Shown in pieces: positions 37,530-45,952 of a stretch of 64,000 bases of DNA. The stretch is taken from contig NZ_CP089507.1 in the NCBI RefSeq assembly GCF_021233355.1, positions 2,977,001 through 3,041,000 of the forward strand, in the 5' to 3' direction. Source of the stretch: Luteimonas fraxinea. GTDB taxonomy: Bacteria > Pseudomonadota > Gammaproteobacteria > Xanthomonadales > Xanthomonadaceae. Position 1 is the stretch's first letter. Every line of letters begins with the position of its first letter. The notes beneath the pieces were generated by a model that did no database searches, was not told where the DNA came from, and saw nothing but the letters and a program-made list of their open reading frames with translations. The translations under genes were made by a program, and so were the position numbers.

Positions 37530-38444
37530 TCAGGGCCTGGCCGGCTCCGCCCCGGCCTGCACCTGTCCGAAGCGCAGCGGGCCGTTTGGCCCGGCCATCC
37601 GGAACGGCAGTGATTCGAGCCGCATGCCGCGGTTGGCCTGGACGACGAAATGCAGATGCGGCGCGGCGCTCAGGCCGGTGTTGCCCGAGAAGCCGATGAT
37701 CGTGCCGCGCAGCACGCGTGCGCCGGGTGCGACGACCACGCCGGCCTGCTGCAGGTGCGCGTAGAGCGCCATCGTGCCGTCGTCGTGGAGGACGCGGATG
37801 AAGTTGCCGCGCACGCGGTCGTCGCCCGCATCCACTATCGCTTGCGGATCGAGGCGCGCGGTCGCGCGGGACTCGACCTGCATCACCAACCCGTCGCGCG
37901 CCGCGAGGACCGGCGTGCCGGCGGGCACCGCAAAATCGACCGCGTGCCGGTTTTCGTCATCAGCGTGACTGAAGCCGCCGCCGAAGCCCTGGGCGATCCG
38001 TACGGGCGCGTCGCGCAGTGGATACAGATATTCGACGTTGCGCGCACGGGCGCCCGGCAGACCGGGGATGGCGACGAGCCGCAGGCGCGTGCCGGCGGCG
38101 CCATCCTGCAACTGCGCGATCACGAGGCGGCTGTCGCCCGGCACCGCGACGCGTGCCGGCAGGGCCGGCGTGGCGATCGGCGGCGGACCGTCGGCCAGTA
38201 GCGTCACTTCCACCGGCCCGGCGAGATGGTTGATCGCGGTCGCCTCGGTGCCACCGAAGCGCGGGCGCAGTTCGAGTTCGACGCTCGACACGCGGGTCGG
38301 AGACGTGACGGCTTCGACCGACGGCGCGGGTGGCGGCGTCGTCGCACCGGGCCACGTACCGCTCGACGGCGTCTGCGCGAGCGCGGCGCCGGATACGCAC
38401 AGCGCCAGCAGCGCGAGCGCCGACTGCCATCGCCGCATCGGCAT
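37530..38444 (-). CDS. M23-family (LytM) metallopeptidase, exported
   Basis: A 304-residue peptidoglycan hydrolase-like protein. Signal peptide about 1-23 (WQSALALLALCVSGAALAQ). A Pro-rich linker and a beta domain (about 55-145) precede the LytM domain. The zinc ligands are H167-x-x-D170 (in NRHAVDFAVPAGTPVLA) and H263-L-H265 (in SAAPHLHFVVQANRG), so the enzyme should be active. The NTGLSAAPHLHF block is typical of the endopeptidase set. A second ATG two codons inside is equally possible. It lies 8 bp from the phytase-like lipoprotein gene on the same strand. Confidence 0.93.
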   Translation of the reverse strand: MPMRRWQSALALLALCVSGAALAQTPSSGTWPGATTPPPAPSVEAVTSPTRVSSVELELRPRFGGTEATAINHLAGPVEVTLLADGPPPIATPALPARVAVPGDSRLVIAQLQDGAAGTRLRLVAIPGLPGARARNVEYLYPLRDAPVRIAQGFGGGFSHADDENRHAVDFAVPAGTPVLAARDGLVMQVESRATARLDPQAIVDAGDDRVRGNFIRVLHDDGTMALYAHLQQAGVVVAPGARVLRGTIIGFSGNTGLSAAPHLHFVVQANRGMRLESLPFRMAGPNGPLRFGQVQAGAEPARP

Positions 38445-38452
38445 CAGCGCGC

Positions 38453-39556
38453 TCAGCGGCTGCAGTCGGGATCGAGCTGCAGCGCGGCCCCGACCTCGCG
38501 CAGATCGAATGCGACCACCGAGGCATCGTCATCGACCGCGAACAGTGCGCCAGCGGGGAAGCGCGCCGTGGGCGAGGGATGCAGTGCGATGCCGTCGGTC
38601 GCAGCGACGTGGGCGCCGGTGAAGCTGCCGGCCGGCGTCAGCTGCGCGCGATCGAACACCCGGAACACGGTGCGTGGTCGCAGCTGGTCGGCGACGATCC
38701 AGTAACCGCCGTCGACACTGCACGACCACAGCGCGATGCCTTCGGGCTCGGCATCGAACGTGCCGGCCGGCAATGCGCGACCGGTGTACGCGCCTTCGAG
38801 CGTGTAGACGTGGACCGTCGCGTTGTGGCGCAGGTCTTCGTCGGCGATCAGCAGCTGGTCGTGAGCGGCGTCACCGGCGATCGACTCGACGATGCGCAGC
38901 GCGGTCTGCGTATCGGTGGCGCCGAAGCTGCCGAGCGCGGTGACCCTGGGTGCGGCGCCGTCGTGCGATTCGAAGCGGTAGCGGCGCACGCGCTGGTCGA
39001 GACGCGCGAAGTCCGGCACCTGCTTGTGGTCGGCGCCGTCCATGAAGCTGTCGGTGACGTAGACCTCGAACACGTCCGGCGCGGTCTCGTGGACCCACAG
39101 GCCATAGGGACTGCGGAGGTCGTCGGCGCCGAACGCGGCGAGCGGCGTGAAACCGGGAAGCGAGAACACCTGCACGCGGTGATTGTCGCGCTCGGCGACG
39201 AACACCAGATCGCCGTGCACGGCGACGCCGTTGGGCCGGTCGAACTGACCGGGCATGGCCCCGCGGGCGCCGACGGTGCGCAGCATCGCGCCGGTGTCGG
39301 CATCGAATACGCGCAGCTGGTGCGTGCGCTTGGCCGTGGCGATCAGCCAGGTGCCGCCCTCGGGCGTGGGCCAGGTGGCGAGCGAATCCAGTTCGTCGCC
39401 CGCGTGCGCGGACGAGCGCCAGGCTTCGACGATCACCGGTCGGCCGCCCGCTTCCACGCCCGTCCCAGCGTGGGCTTCGGGCGCGGTGGGAAGGGGCGAA
39501 CTGGTGGTGCAACCGGCCAGCAGGACGGCCGCGAACAGGAGGGCGATGCGCATCAT
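38453..39556 (-). CDS. Beta-propeller phytase-like lipoprotein
   Basis: 367 residues with a lipoprotein signal (MMRIALLFAAVLLAGCTTSS, acylated C16). The body is a six-blade propeller: TWLIATAKRTHQLRVFDADT, GQFDRPNGVAVHGDLVFVAE (NHL-like), and DAEPEGIALWSCSVDGGYWI VADQ, which resembles the conserved 3-phytase blade. The Ca-binding acidic residues of true alkaline phytases are only partly visible, so it may hydrolyse phytate or another phosphoester, or be an NHL-propeller scaffold. It directly precedes the M23 gene. Confidence 0.78.
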   Translation of the reverse strand: MMRIALLFAAVLLAGCTTSSPLPTAPEAHAGTGVEAGGRPVIVEAWRSSAHAGDELDSLATWPTPEGGTWLIATAKRTHQLRVFDADTGAMLRTVGARGAMPGQFDRPNGVAVHGDLVFVAERDNHRVQVFSLPGFTPLAAFGADDLRSPYGLWVHETAPDVFEVYVTDSFMDGADHKQVPDFARLDQRVRRYRFESHDGAAPRVTALGSFGATDTQTALRIVESIAGDAAHDQLLIADEDLRHNATVHVYTLEGAYTGRALPAGTFDAEPEGIALWSCSVDGGYWIVADQLRPRTVFRVFDRAQLTPAGSFTGAHVAATDGIALHPSPTARFPAGALFAVDDDASVVAFDLREVGAALQLDPDCSR

Positions 39557-39667
39557 CGGATTATGCCGAGCGCCGCGTCATCTGCGTCACCGGTTGCATC
39601 CGAAATGATCCATCTCTGCATCCGGATGAAGCGATTGACTTTCCGGAATCGCGCTGGCAACCTGCAC

Positions 39668-39797
39668 GCTCCATCGAGACCGGCGGAGGGGCAGGCCCTT
39701 TGATGCCGGGGCAACCTGATGGGATCCGCGCTTCGCGCGGCGTCCATCGCGGTGCCAAGTCCTGCGGGGACCTGTGTGTCCACCGGAAGATGGTGAT
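39668..39797 (+). ncRNA. SAM-I (S-box) riboswitch ahead of metX-metB-hom
   Basis: The conserved S-box blocks appear in order: CCATCGAGACCGGCGGAGGG (39671-39690), GGCCC (39694-39698), TGATGCC then GGGGCAACC (39701-39715), a variable hairpin GGATCCGCGCTTCGCGCG, GGTGCCAAGTCC (39751-39762) and CCGGAAGATGG (39783-39793). GATGG pairs with CCATC to close P1. SAM binding should switch the downstream structure and shut off methionine synthesis. A TTGACT at 39635-39640 may be the -35 of the promoter; no good -10 is evident. The RNA starts 110 bp after the divergent phytase start. Confidence 0.93.
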
Positions 39798-39802
39798 GCC
39801 GT

Positions 39803-39828
39803 ATCGGCGTTCGCGCCGATGTTGTATT
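39803..39828 (+). terminator. Riboswitch expression-platform hairpin
   Basis: ATCGGCG (39803-39809), UUCG tetraloop, CGCCGAT (39814-39820), then GTTGTATT. A stable tetraloop stem with a broken U-tract right after the aptamer fits a SAM-dependent terminator. Control at translation is the alternative. Confidence 0.65.
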
Positions 39829-39896
39829 CCGCCGACAGGCGACTTCCGGTGATTCCCGCGAGACGCGATGGCCCAGTCCATCCGGAATCCCGTGCC

Positions 39897-40949
39897 ATGA
39901 GTCTCGTCGACACCGCCTACCGCCCCGAACCCACGCCCGACGCGGCTTACGTGCACGCGCTCGCTGCCGATGCGCCGATCGCGCACGACGTCACGCGCGG
40001 CAGCCTCGACGTGCGACTCGCCACCCGGCATGCCGGCATGCGTCAGGTCACGCTGCGGTATCAGCTGCAGGGCCCGGCAACGGCGCCGGTGGTGTTCGTC
40101 GCCGGCGGCATCTCCGCGCACCGGCATCTGGCTGCGAACGCCGCGCATGCAGAAGCCGGCTGGTTGGAAGAGCTGGTCGCGCCCGGCCGCACACTCGATC
40201 CGGCGCAGCTGCGCCTGCTGGCCTTCGATTTCGTCGGCGCCGATGGCGCGCTCGATGCGCCGATCGACACGACCGACCAGGCCGATGCGATCGCCGTGCT
40301 GCTCGACGCGCTGGGCATCGCGCGCCTGCATGCCTTCGTCGGCTACTCCTACGGTGCGCTGGTCGGCCTGCAGTTCGCGGCGCGCCACGCGACGCGCGTG
40401 CAGCGGCTGGTCGCGGTCAGCGGTGCGCATCGCGCGCATCCCTATGCGGCCGCATGGCGCGCGCTGCAAAGGCAAGCCGTCGCGCTGGGCCAGCTGCAGT
40501 GCGCCGATGCGCAGGGCCTGTCGCTGGCGCGCCAGTTCGCGATGCTGAGCTACCGCACACCAGAAGAATTCGCCGAGCGTTTCGACGCCCCGCCCGAAGT
40601 CGTCAACGGCCGCGTGCGCGTCGCCGCAGAGGACTATCTCGACGCAGCGGGTGCGCGCTACGTCTCGCGCACACCGGTCACCGCGTGGCTGCGGTTGTCG
40701 GAATCCATCGATCTGCACCGCGTCGATCCGCGCGACATCCGCGTGCCGACGACCGTCGTCGCCGTCGAAGGCGACCGCCTCGTCCCGCTGGCCGATGCGG
40801 TGACGCTGCTCGAAGGCCTGGGCCCGAACGGACAACTGCGCGTGCTGCGCTCGCCTTACGGCCACGACGCCTTCCTCAAAGAAACCGACCGCATCGATGC
40901 ACTGCTCGCGACCGCGCTGCGTGCCCCCACTTCCGGAGACCCCGCATGA
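39897..40949 (+). CDS. metX: Homoserine O-acyltransferase MetX (probably succinyltransferase)
   Basis: Activates homoserine with an acyl group, the first committed step of methionine synthesis. 350 residues, alpha/beta hydrolase fold. The nucleophile is S151 in VGYSYGALVGLQF and the catalytic His is H323 in YGHDAFLKE. VFVAGGISAHRHL forms the oxyanion region. Xanthomonad MetX enzymes use succinyl-CoA despite the MetX fold; acyl specificity cannot be decided here. ATG 39897 lies 100 nt past the aptamer. Its stop overlaps metB (ATGA). Confidence 0.95.
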   Translation: MSLVDTAYRPEPTPDAAYVHALAADAPIAHDVTRGSLDVRLATRHAGMRQVTLRYQLQGPATAPVVFVAGGISAHRHLAANAAHAEAGWLEELVAPGRTLDPAQLRLLAFDFVGADGALDAPIDTTDQADAIAVLLDALGIARLHAFVGYSYGALVGLQFAARHATRVQRLVAVSGAHRAHPYAAAWRALQRQAVALGQLQCADAQGLSLARQFAMLSYRTPEEFAERFDAPPEVVNGRVRVAAEDYLDAAGARYVSRTPVTAWLRLSESIDLHRVDPRDIRVPTTVVAVEGDRLVPLADAVTLLEGLGPNGQLRVLRSPYGHDAFLKETDRIDALLATALRAPTSGDPA

Positions 40950-42187
40950 GCATCCACGCCCCGACCGACGCCGCCTGTCAGCCCGCGACCCGCGCCGTGC
41001 GCGCCGGCATCGACCGCGATCCGGCCTATGGCGCGGTGACGCCACCGATCGTGCTGTCGAGCAACTTCAGCTTCGCCGGCTTCGGCGAGAAGCGACAGTA
41101 CGACTACACCCGCAGCGGCAATCCCACGCGTGATCTGCTCGGCGAAGCGCTGGCCGAACTCGAAGGCGGCGCGGGCGGTGTGATCACGCCGACCGGCATG
41201 GCCGCGATCACCTTGGTGCTCAATGCGCTGCTCGAGCCGGGCGATCGTCTGGTCGTGCCGCACGATGCCTACGGCGGCAGCTGGCGTCTGTTCGATGCGC
41301 TGGCACGCAAGGGGCACTTCGAACTCGTCACCGCCGATCTCACCGATCCGCGCAGCCTCGCCGACGCGCTGGCCACGCAGCCGAAGCTGGTGCTGGTGGA
41401 GACCCCGTCGAATCCGCTGCTGCGCATCACCGATCTGCGCTTCGTCATCGAGGCCGCGCACCGCGCCGGCGCGCTGGCGGTGGTCGACAACACCTTCCTG
41501 TCACCGGCGCTGCAGCGCCCGATCGAATTCGGCGCCGATGTCGTGCTGCATTCGACGACCAAGTACATCAACGGCCACAGCGATGTGGTCGGTGGCGCGG
41601 TAATCGCGCGCGACGCGGAACTGCATATGCAGCTCGCGTGGTGGGCGAATGCGCTGGGCATCACCGGCTCGCCGTTCGACAGCTTCCTGACCCTGCGCGG
41701 CCTGCGCACGCTGGATGCACGCCTGCGCGTGCACCAGGAAAACACCGCCGGCGTGGTCGCGCTGCTCGACGCGCATCCGGCGGTCGCGCGCGTCCACTAT
41801 CCGGGTCTGATCGACCATCCGGGTCACGCGATCGCCGCGCGTCAGCAGTCGGGCTTCGGCGCGATGCTGTCCTTCGAACTCGCCGGCGCGCCCGGCGTTG
41901 CGCAGGAAGACGTGGTGCGCGCATTCGTCGCTGGCCTCCAGCAGTTCACCCTGGCCGAATCGCTGGGCGGTGTGGAGAGCCTGATCGCGCATCCGGCGAC
42001 GATGACGCACGCGGCGATGACGCCGGCGGCGCGCGCTGCGGCCGGCATCTCCGACGGTCTGCTGCGCCTGTCGGTCGGCATCGAAGCGCTGGACGATCTG
42101 CTGATCGACATCGAGGCCGGCCTCGCTCGCGCCGCGACCGTGCTGGCCGCGGCCACGCGTCCGTCCCGCGCAGGCGTCGAAGCATGA
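40946..42187 (+). CDS. metB: Cystathionine gamma-synthase
   Basis: PLP-dependent gamma-replacement of O-acylhomoserine with cysteine (or sulfide). 413 residues. Hallmarks: YDYTRSGNPTRDLLGEALAE, the cofactor Lys K206 in LHSTTKYINGHSDVVGG, and AESLGGVESLIAHPATMTHA. The last motif is shared by MetB/MetC/MetZ, so O-succinylhomoserine sulfhydrylase remains possible; MetB is favoured by operon context. Starts inside the metX stop (ATGA) and ends inside the next start. No frameshifts. Confidence 0.94.
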   Translation: MSIHAPTDAACQPATRAVRAGIDRDPAYGAVTPPIVLSSNFSFAGFGEKRQYDYTRSGNPTRDLLGEALAELEGGAGGVITPTGMAAITLVLNALLEPGDRLVVPHDAYGGSWRLFDALARKGHFELVTADLTDPRSLADALATQPKLVLVETPSNPLLRITDLRFVIEAAHRAGALAVVDNTFLSPALQRPIEFGADVVLHSTTKYINGHSDVVGGAVIARDAELHMQLAWWANALGITGSPFDSFLTLRGLRTLDARLRVHQENTAGVVALLDAHPAVARVHYPGLIDHPGHAIAARQQSGFGAMLSFELAGAPGVAQEDVVRAFVAGLQQFTLAESLGGVESLIAHPATMTHAAMTPAARAAAGISDGLLRLSVGIEALDDLLIDIEAGLARAATVLAAATRPSRAGVEA

Positions 42188-43272
42188 GTACCGTCGTGCA
42201 ACTGCGGCAGGGGCGCCGCGCGCAACCGCGGCCCGCGCGTCTGGCGTTGCTGGGTACCGGCACGGTCGGCTCGGCGTTCGTCGAACGTTATGCGCGACTC
42301 GCCGAGCAGGGCGTGGCGCTGCCCGAGGTCGCGTGGCTTTGCAATTCGCGGACCCAGGTCGGCGGTGGCGATGATCTGCATGCCGCGCTCGCGCAGGCCC
42401 GCGCCGCGGCGCGTCGGCGCGCCGGATTCCCGCCGTGGGCCGAAGGCGAAAGCCCGAAGCCGGGCGACATCATCGTCGACGCGACCGCGAGCGAAACCGT
42501 CGCCGACTGGCATCCCGAATGGCTGACCCGCGGCGTGCACGTGGTGACTGCGAACAAGCTCGGCACCGGCGGCGATCTCGGGCGCGCGCTGTCGATCGGC
42601 GATGCGCGCGCGATCGGCGGCCGCTATGGCGACAGTGCGACGGTGGGCGCCGGCCTGCCGCTGTTGCGCAGCCTGCGCGCGCTGATCGACGGCGGCGATC
42701 GCATCCACGCGATCGAGGGCGTGCTGTCGGGCTCGCTGGCCTGGCTGTTCTCGCATCACGACGGCAGCCAACCGTTCTCGGCGCTGGTGCGGCAGGCGAG
42801 CGCGGCGGGCTACACCGAGCCGGATCCACGCGTCGATCTGTCCGGCGAGGATGTGCGCCGCAAGCTGCTGATCCTCGCGCGCGCCGCGGGCATCGCATTG
42901 CCGGCGCATGAAGTCGTCGTCGAATCGCTGGTGCCGGATGTGCTCGCGCGCGCCGCGGGTGCGGACGTCGATCAGGCGCTGGCCGCACTCGACGACACAC
43001 TCGAAGCGCGTCGCGCGGAGGCGGCCGCGAACGGTGATCGGCTGTGTTTCGTCGGCCGCTTCGACGCCGACGGTGCACGCGTGGGTCTGCGTGCATTGCC
43101 GGTCGGCCATCCACTGTGTGCAGGCAACGGCACCGACAACCGTGTCGCGATCCACAGCGATCGCTACAGCGCGCAGCCGCTGGTGATCCAGGGCCCGGGC
43201 GCGGGCGCGGAGGTCACCGCGGCGGCATTGCTCGATGACGTGCTGGCCATCACCCACGCGCAGGTGGTCTGA
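42184..43272 (+). CDS. hom: Homoserine dehydrogenase (monofunctional)
   Basis: NAD(P)H-dependent reduction of aspartate semialdehyde to homoserine. 362 residues, no aspartokinase or ACT domain. The nucleotide motif is ALLGTGTVGSAF, the junction TANKLG marks the catalytic domain, and VLSGSLAWLFSHHDGSQPFS, YTEPDPRVDLSGEDVRRKLL and ILARAAG carry the substrate-binding residues. Absence of the usual C-terminal ACT domain means feedback control is likely by the riboswitch. Start ATG 42184 overlaps the metB stop by 4 nt. It supplies homoserine to MetX, completing a compact pathway. Confidence 0.95.
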   Translation: MSTVVQLRQGRRAQPRPARLALLGTGTVGSAFVERYARLAEQGVALPEVAWLCNSRTQVGGGDDLHAALAQARAAARRRAGFPPWAEGESPKPGDIIVDATASETVADWHPEWLTRGVHVVTANKLGTGGDLGRALSIGDARAIGGRYGDSATVGAGLPLLRSLRALIDGGDRIHAIEGVLSGSLAWLFSHHDGSQPFSALVRQASAAGYTEPDPRVDLSGEDVRRKLLILARAAGIALPAHEVVVESLVPDVLARAAGADVDQALAALDDTLEARRAEAAANGDRLCFVGRFDADGARVGLRALPVGHPLCAGNGTDNRVAIHSDRYSAQPLVIQGPGAGAEVTAAALLDDVLAITHAQVV

Positions 43273-43302
43273 CGGCGGCGCAAGTTTCGGAAGTCCCTGA
43301 CT

Positions 43303-43330
43303 GGGGCGAACCCTAGATCGGGTGCGCCCC
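43303..43330. repeat. GC-rich inverted repeat before the DUF1521 gene
   Basis: GGGGCG (43303-43308) and CGCCCC (43325-43330), with inner ACCC/GGGT and a TAGATC loop: a stem-loop of 10 base pairs with one bulge on each arm, starting 30 bp after the hom stop. No U-tract follows. It may end or stabilise the met transcript, or shape the leader of the next gene. Confidence 0.5.
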
Positions 43331-43397
43331 GGTGTCGTGGGCGCTGCGCGCGCGCTGGAATGGCGTCATTCAGATTCCATCCAGCCAGGGGCCCACC

Positions 43398-44153
43398 GTG
43401 ACCGACAACCTCAGCATCTCCGTCTCGCTCAGCATCAGCGGTCAGCTGCCAGCCGTGCAGAGCGCCGCCAGTACGCAGCGCAACGCCGACGGCCGCGTGC
43501 AGTTCGAAAACGAGAATTACCGCATCACCGCCGGCGACAACGACGAAGTCATCGTCTTCAACAAGGGCACCGGCGAGAACTACCGGATCTGGGGCGACCC
43601 GCACGTCGAGATCGACGGCAAGCACGCCTTCGATTTCTGGGGCCAGACCACGTTCCAGCTCGACGACGGCACCAAGGTCACGATCGAGACCACGCCGTGG
43701 GCGCAGGGCGGCGACGGCGCGACCGTGGCATCCGTAGTGACGATCACCGATGGCGACTACGGCGTGCAGATCAGCGGCGTGGACAGCAACACCCATGGCG
43801 ATCTGTCGTTCCAGGAATTCGCCGGCGGCGGCCGGGTGCTCGATGCCGCGGTGCGCGACGGCAACGTGCTGCTGGAGAACGAGAACGGCAGCGGTTTCAT
43901 CGCAGTCGACCAGAACGGCAACATCCAGAACGTCGATCAGGCTTTCATTCTGGCGACCGACGAACTCAAGAACGGCGGCCCGGATTTCCTCGCTCACTTC
44001 GCCGAGATCTTCTCGTTCTTCACCGGCCTGATGGCGATCAGCTTCAACGGTGGCCTCGCGCTCGGCAGCGACAACCCCCAGCGCGATCCCGAACCGACCG
44101 CACAGCCGGCCGCGCCGTGGCAGTTCAGCCTGACGCTGTCGATCAGCGCCTGA
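43398..44153 (+). CDS. DUF1521 protein with putative calcium-triggered self-cleaving (MIIA) domain
   Basis: 251 residues from GTG 43398 (AGGGG upstream). The domain core is YRIWGDPHVEIDGKHAFDFW. GD-PH(V) is the cleavage site of the metal-ion-inducible autocatalytic domain first shown in the Bradyrhizobium type III effector NopE1, where Ca2+ triggers scission of the Asp-Pro bond. Here that bond is D67-P68. The rest of the domain runs to about 190 (TFQLDDGTKVTIETTPWA, VVTITDGDYGVQISGVDS, GNIQNVDQAF). There is no signal peptide or lipobox, and the ends are alike: SISVSLSIS at the N-terminus and SLTLSIS at the C-terminus. An earlier GTG (43332) adds 22 unlikely residues. No type III genes are seen nearby. 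Confidence 0.85.
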   Translation: MTDNLSISVSLSISGQLPAVQSAASTQRNADGRVQFENENYRITAGDNDEVIVFNKGTGENYRIWGDPHVEIDGKHAFDFWGQTTFQLDDGTKVTIETTPWAQGGDGATVASVVTITDGDYGVQISGVDSNTHGDLSFQEFAGGGRVLDAAVRDGNVLLENENGSGFIAVDQNGNIQNVDQAFILATDELKNGGPDFLAHFAEIFSFFTGLMAISFNGGLALGSDNPQRDPEPTAQPAAPWQFSLTLSISA

Positions 44154-44170
44154 TTTCGCGCGATTGGCAG

Positions 44171-44203
44171 AACGGCGCGTCGCGGATGCGATGCGCCGTT
44201 TTT
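44171..44203 (+). terminator. Terminator after the DUF1521 gene
   Basis: AACGGCGC (44171-44178) / GCGCCGTT (44193-44200), loop of 14 nt, then TTTTT including the stem end. It lies 18 bp after the stop and isolates this gene from sdaA. Confidence 0.85.
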
Positions 44204-44270
44204 GTGTGCCTGCCGTCGCTGCTGTCAGAACACTCGCGACGCCGGCGGTGTCGCGTGCGCCTTCAAGCGG

Positions 44271-45653
44271 TCAGCACTCGATGACGTTGACCGCCAGGCC
44301 GCCGCGCGAGGTTTCCTTGTACTTGTCGCGCATGTCGCGGCCGGTATCGCGCATCGTGCGGATCACCTTGTCGAGGCTGACCTTGTGCTTGCCGTCGCCG
44401 CGGAAGGCCATGCGCGAGGCGTTGATCGCCTTGACCGCGCCCATCGCATTGCGCTCGATGCACGGGATCTGCACCAGGCCGCCGATCGGGTCGCAGGTCA
44501 GGCCAAGGTTGTGTTCCATGCCGATTTCGGCCGCATTCTCGATCTGGCTCGGGGTGCCGCCGAGTGCGGCGGTGAGGCCGGCGGCGGCCATCGAACAGGC
44601 CACGCCCACTTCGCCCTGGCAGCCGACTTCCGCGCCGGAAATGCTTGCGTTTTCTTTGTAGAGGATGCCAACGGCGGACGCGGTGAGCAGGAAATCGAAG
44701 ATGCCCTGCTCGGTGGAGTTCGGGCAGAAGCGGTCGTAGTAATGCAGCACCGACGGCAGAATGCCGGCCGCGCCATTGGTCGGCGCGGTGACGACACGGC
44801 CACCAGCGGCGTTCTCTTCGTTCACGGCGAGCGCGTAGAGGTTCACCCAGTCGAGCACCGTCAGCGGATCGCGCATGCCGGCTTCGGGCTTCGACGACAG
44901 TTCGGCATGCAACGCCGGCGCGCGGCGGGTGACATGCAGCCCGCCAGGCAGCGTGCCGGTCTGGCGGATGCCGCGCGCAACGCAGGACTGCATCGCCGCC
45001 CACAGTTCGCGCAGGCCTTCGCGGATCTCTTCCTCGCTGCGCCAGACCTTCTCGTTCTCCAGCATCAGCTTCGCGATGCTCAGGCCGTGCGTGTTCGCCT
45101 GCGCGATCAGCTCGTCGCCGCTCGAGAATGGGTAGGGCACGTCGGTGGTGTCGGCGACGATACGGTCTTCGGCCGCCTCATCCTCGTTGACGACGAAGCC
45201 GCCGCCCACCGAGTAGTAGTCGCGCGTCGCGATGACCGCGCCGTCGGCGTCGTACGCGGTGAAGCGCATGCCGTTGGTGTGGAAGGGCAGCTTCTGCCGC
45301 TTGTTCATCACCAGATCCGACTTCTCGTCGAAGGCGATCTCGTGCGTGCCGCCGAGACGGATGCGCTTCTCGCCGCGGATGCGGATCAAGGCATCGGGAA
45401 TGATGTCCGGGTCGATCAGGTTCGGCATGTGGCCTTCGAGGCCCATCATCACGGCCTTGTCGGTGCCGTGGCCGCGACCGGTCAACGCGAGCGAACCGAA
45501 GACCTCGGCGCGCACGCGGACGACATCGTCCAGTCGCCCCGGTACTTCGAGCCAACGGCGTACGAAACGCGCGCCCGCGCGCATCGGCCCGACGGTGTGC
45601 GAGGAACTCGGCCCGATGCCGATCTTGTAGAGGTCGAACGTGCTGACTGCCAT
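44271..45653 (-). CDS. sdaA: L-serine ammonia-lyase, iron-sulfur type
   Basis: Deaminates L-serine to pyruvate with a [4Fe-4S] cluster. 460 residues, single-chain form with beta and alpha parts fused. Start [24 protein letters not shown] matches the N-terminal domain. Cluster-linked cysteines occur in [20 protein letters not shown] and [32 protein letters not shown] and [16 protein letters not shown] flank the active site. It starts 49 bp from, and divergent to, the glutaredoxin-like gene. With gcvT/gcvH it hints at active serine/glycine turnover. Confidence 0.97.
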   Translation of the reverse strand: MAVSTFDLYKIGIGPSSSHTVGPMRAGARFVRRWLEVPGRLDDVVRVRAEVFGSLALTGRGHGTDKAVMMGLEGHMPNLIDPDIIPDALIRIRGEKRIRLGGTHEIAFDEKSDLVMNKRQKLPFHTNGMRFTAYDADGAVIATRDYYSVGGGFVVNEDEAAEDRIVADTTDVPYPFSSGDELIAQANTHGLSIAKLMLENEKVWRSEEEIREGLRELWAAMQSCVARGIRQTGTLPGGLHVTRRAPALHAELSSKPEAGMRDPLTVLDWVNLYALAVNEENAAGGRVVTAPTNGAAGILPSVLHYYDRFCPNSTEQGIFDFLLTASAVGILYKENASISGAEVGCQGEVGVACSMAAAGLTAALGGTPSQIENAAEIGMEHNLGLTCDPIGGLVQIPCIERNAMGAVKAINASRMAFRGDGKHKVSLDKVIRTMRDTGRDMRDKYKETSRGGLAVNVIEC

Positions 45654-45702
45654 GTGGCTATTCTACGGCTCGCGCCTGCATCCAGGCCTGCCGCAACGCG
45701 AC

Positions 45703-45939
45703 ATGACCGCTCCGACCCTGATCCTGTACCAGCGCGACGACTGCCATCTCTGCGATCTGGCGCTGGATGTGCTCGCCAGCGCCGGCGTGCCGGCGTTCGA
45801 GAGTGTCTTCATCGACGATGATCCGGCGCTCGAGGACCGCTACGGCGTCCGTGTGCCGGTACTGCGCGACGATCGCGACGGGCGCGAACTCGACTGGCCC
45901 TTCGATGCGGATGCGGCGCGGCGCTGGCTGCGCCGCTGA
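45703..45939 (+). CDS. Glutaredoxin-like small thiol protein
   Basis: 78 residues, minimal thioredoxin fold: LILYQRDDCHLCDLALDVLA with the CHLC redox pair near the first helix, then the cis-Pro segment YGVRVPVLRDD. It belongs to the DUF836/glutaredoxin group and lacks a C-terminal extension. ATG 45703 gives the fold directly; the longer frame from 45640 would overlap the sdaA start. Divergent from sdaA, possibly a thiol reductase for its iron-sulfur or other targets, which is speculation. Confidence 0.85.
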   Translation: MTAPTLILYQRDDCHLCDLALDVLASAGVPAFESVFIDDDPALEDRYGVRVPVLRDDRDGRELDWPFDADAARRWLRR

Positions 45940-45952
45940 CCGCGTTGCGGAG

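Noticed and set aside
43332..43397. Upstream extension of the DUF1521 gene from GTG 43332
   Set aside because: It adds a 22-residue stretch that is not a signal peptide and lies on the GC-rich stem-loop; GTG 43398 has the SD-like AGGGG.
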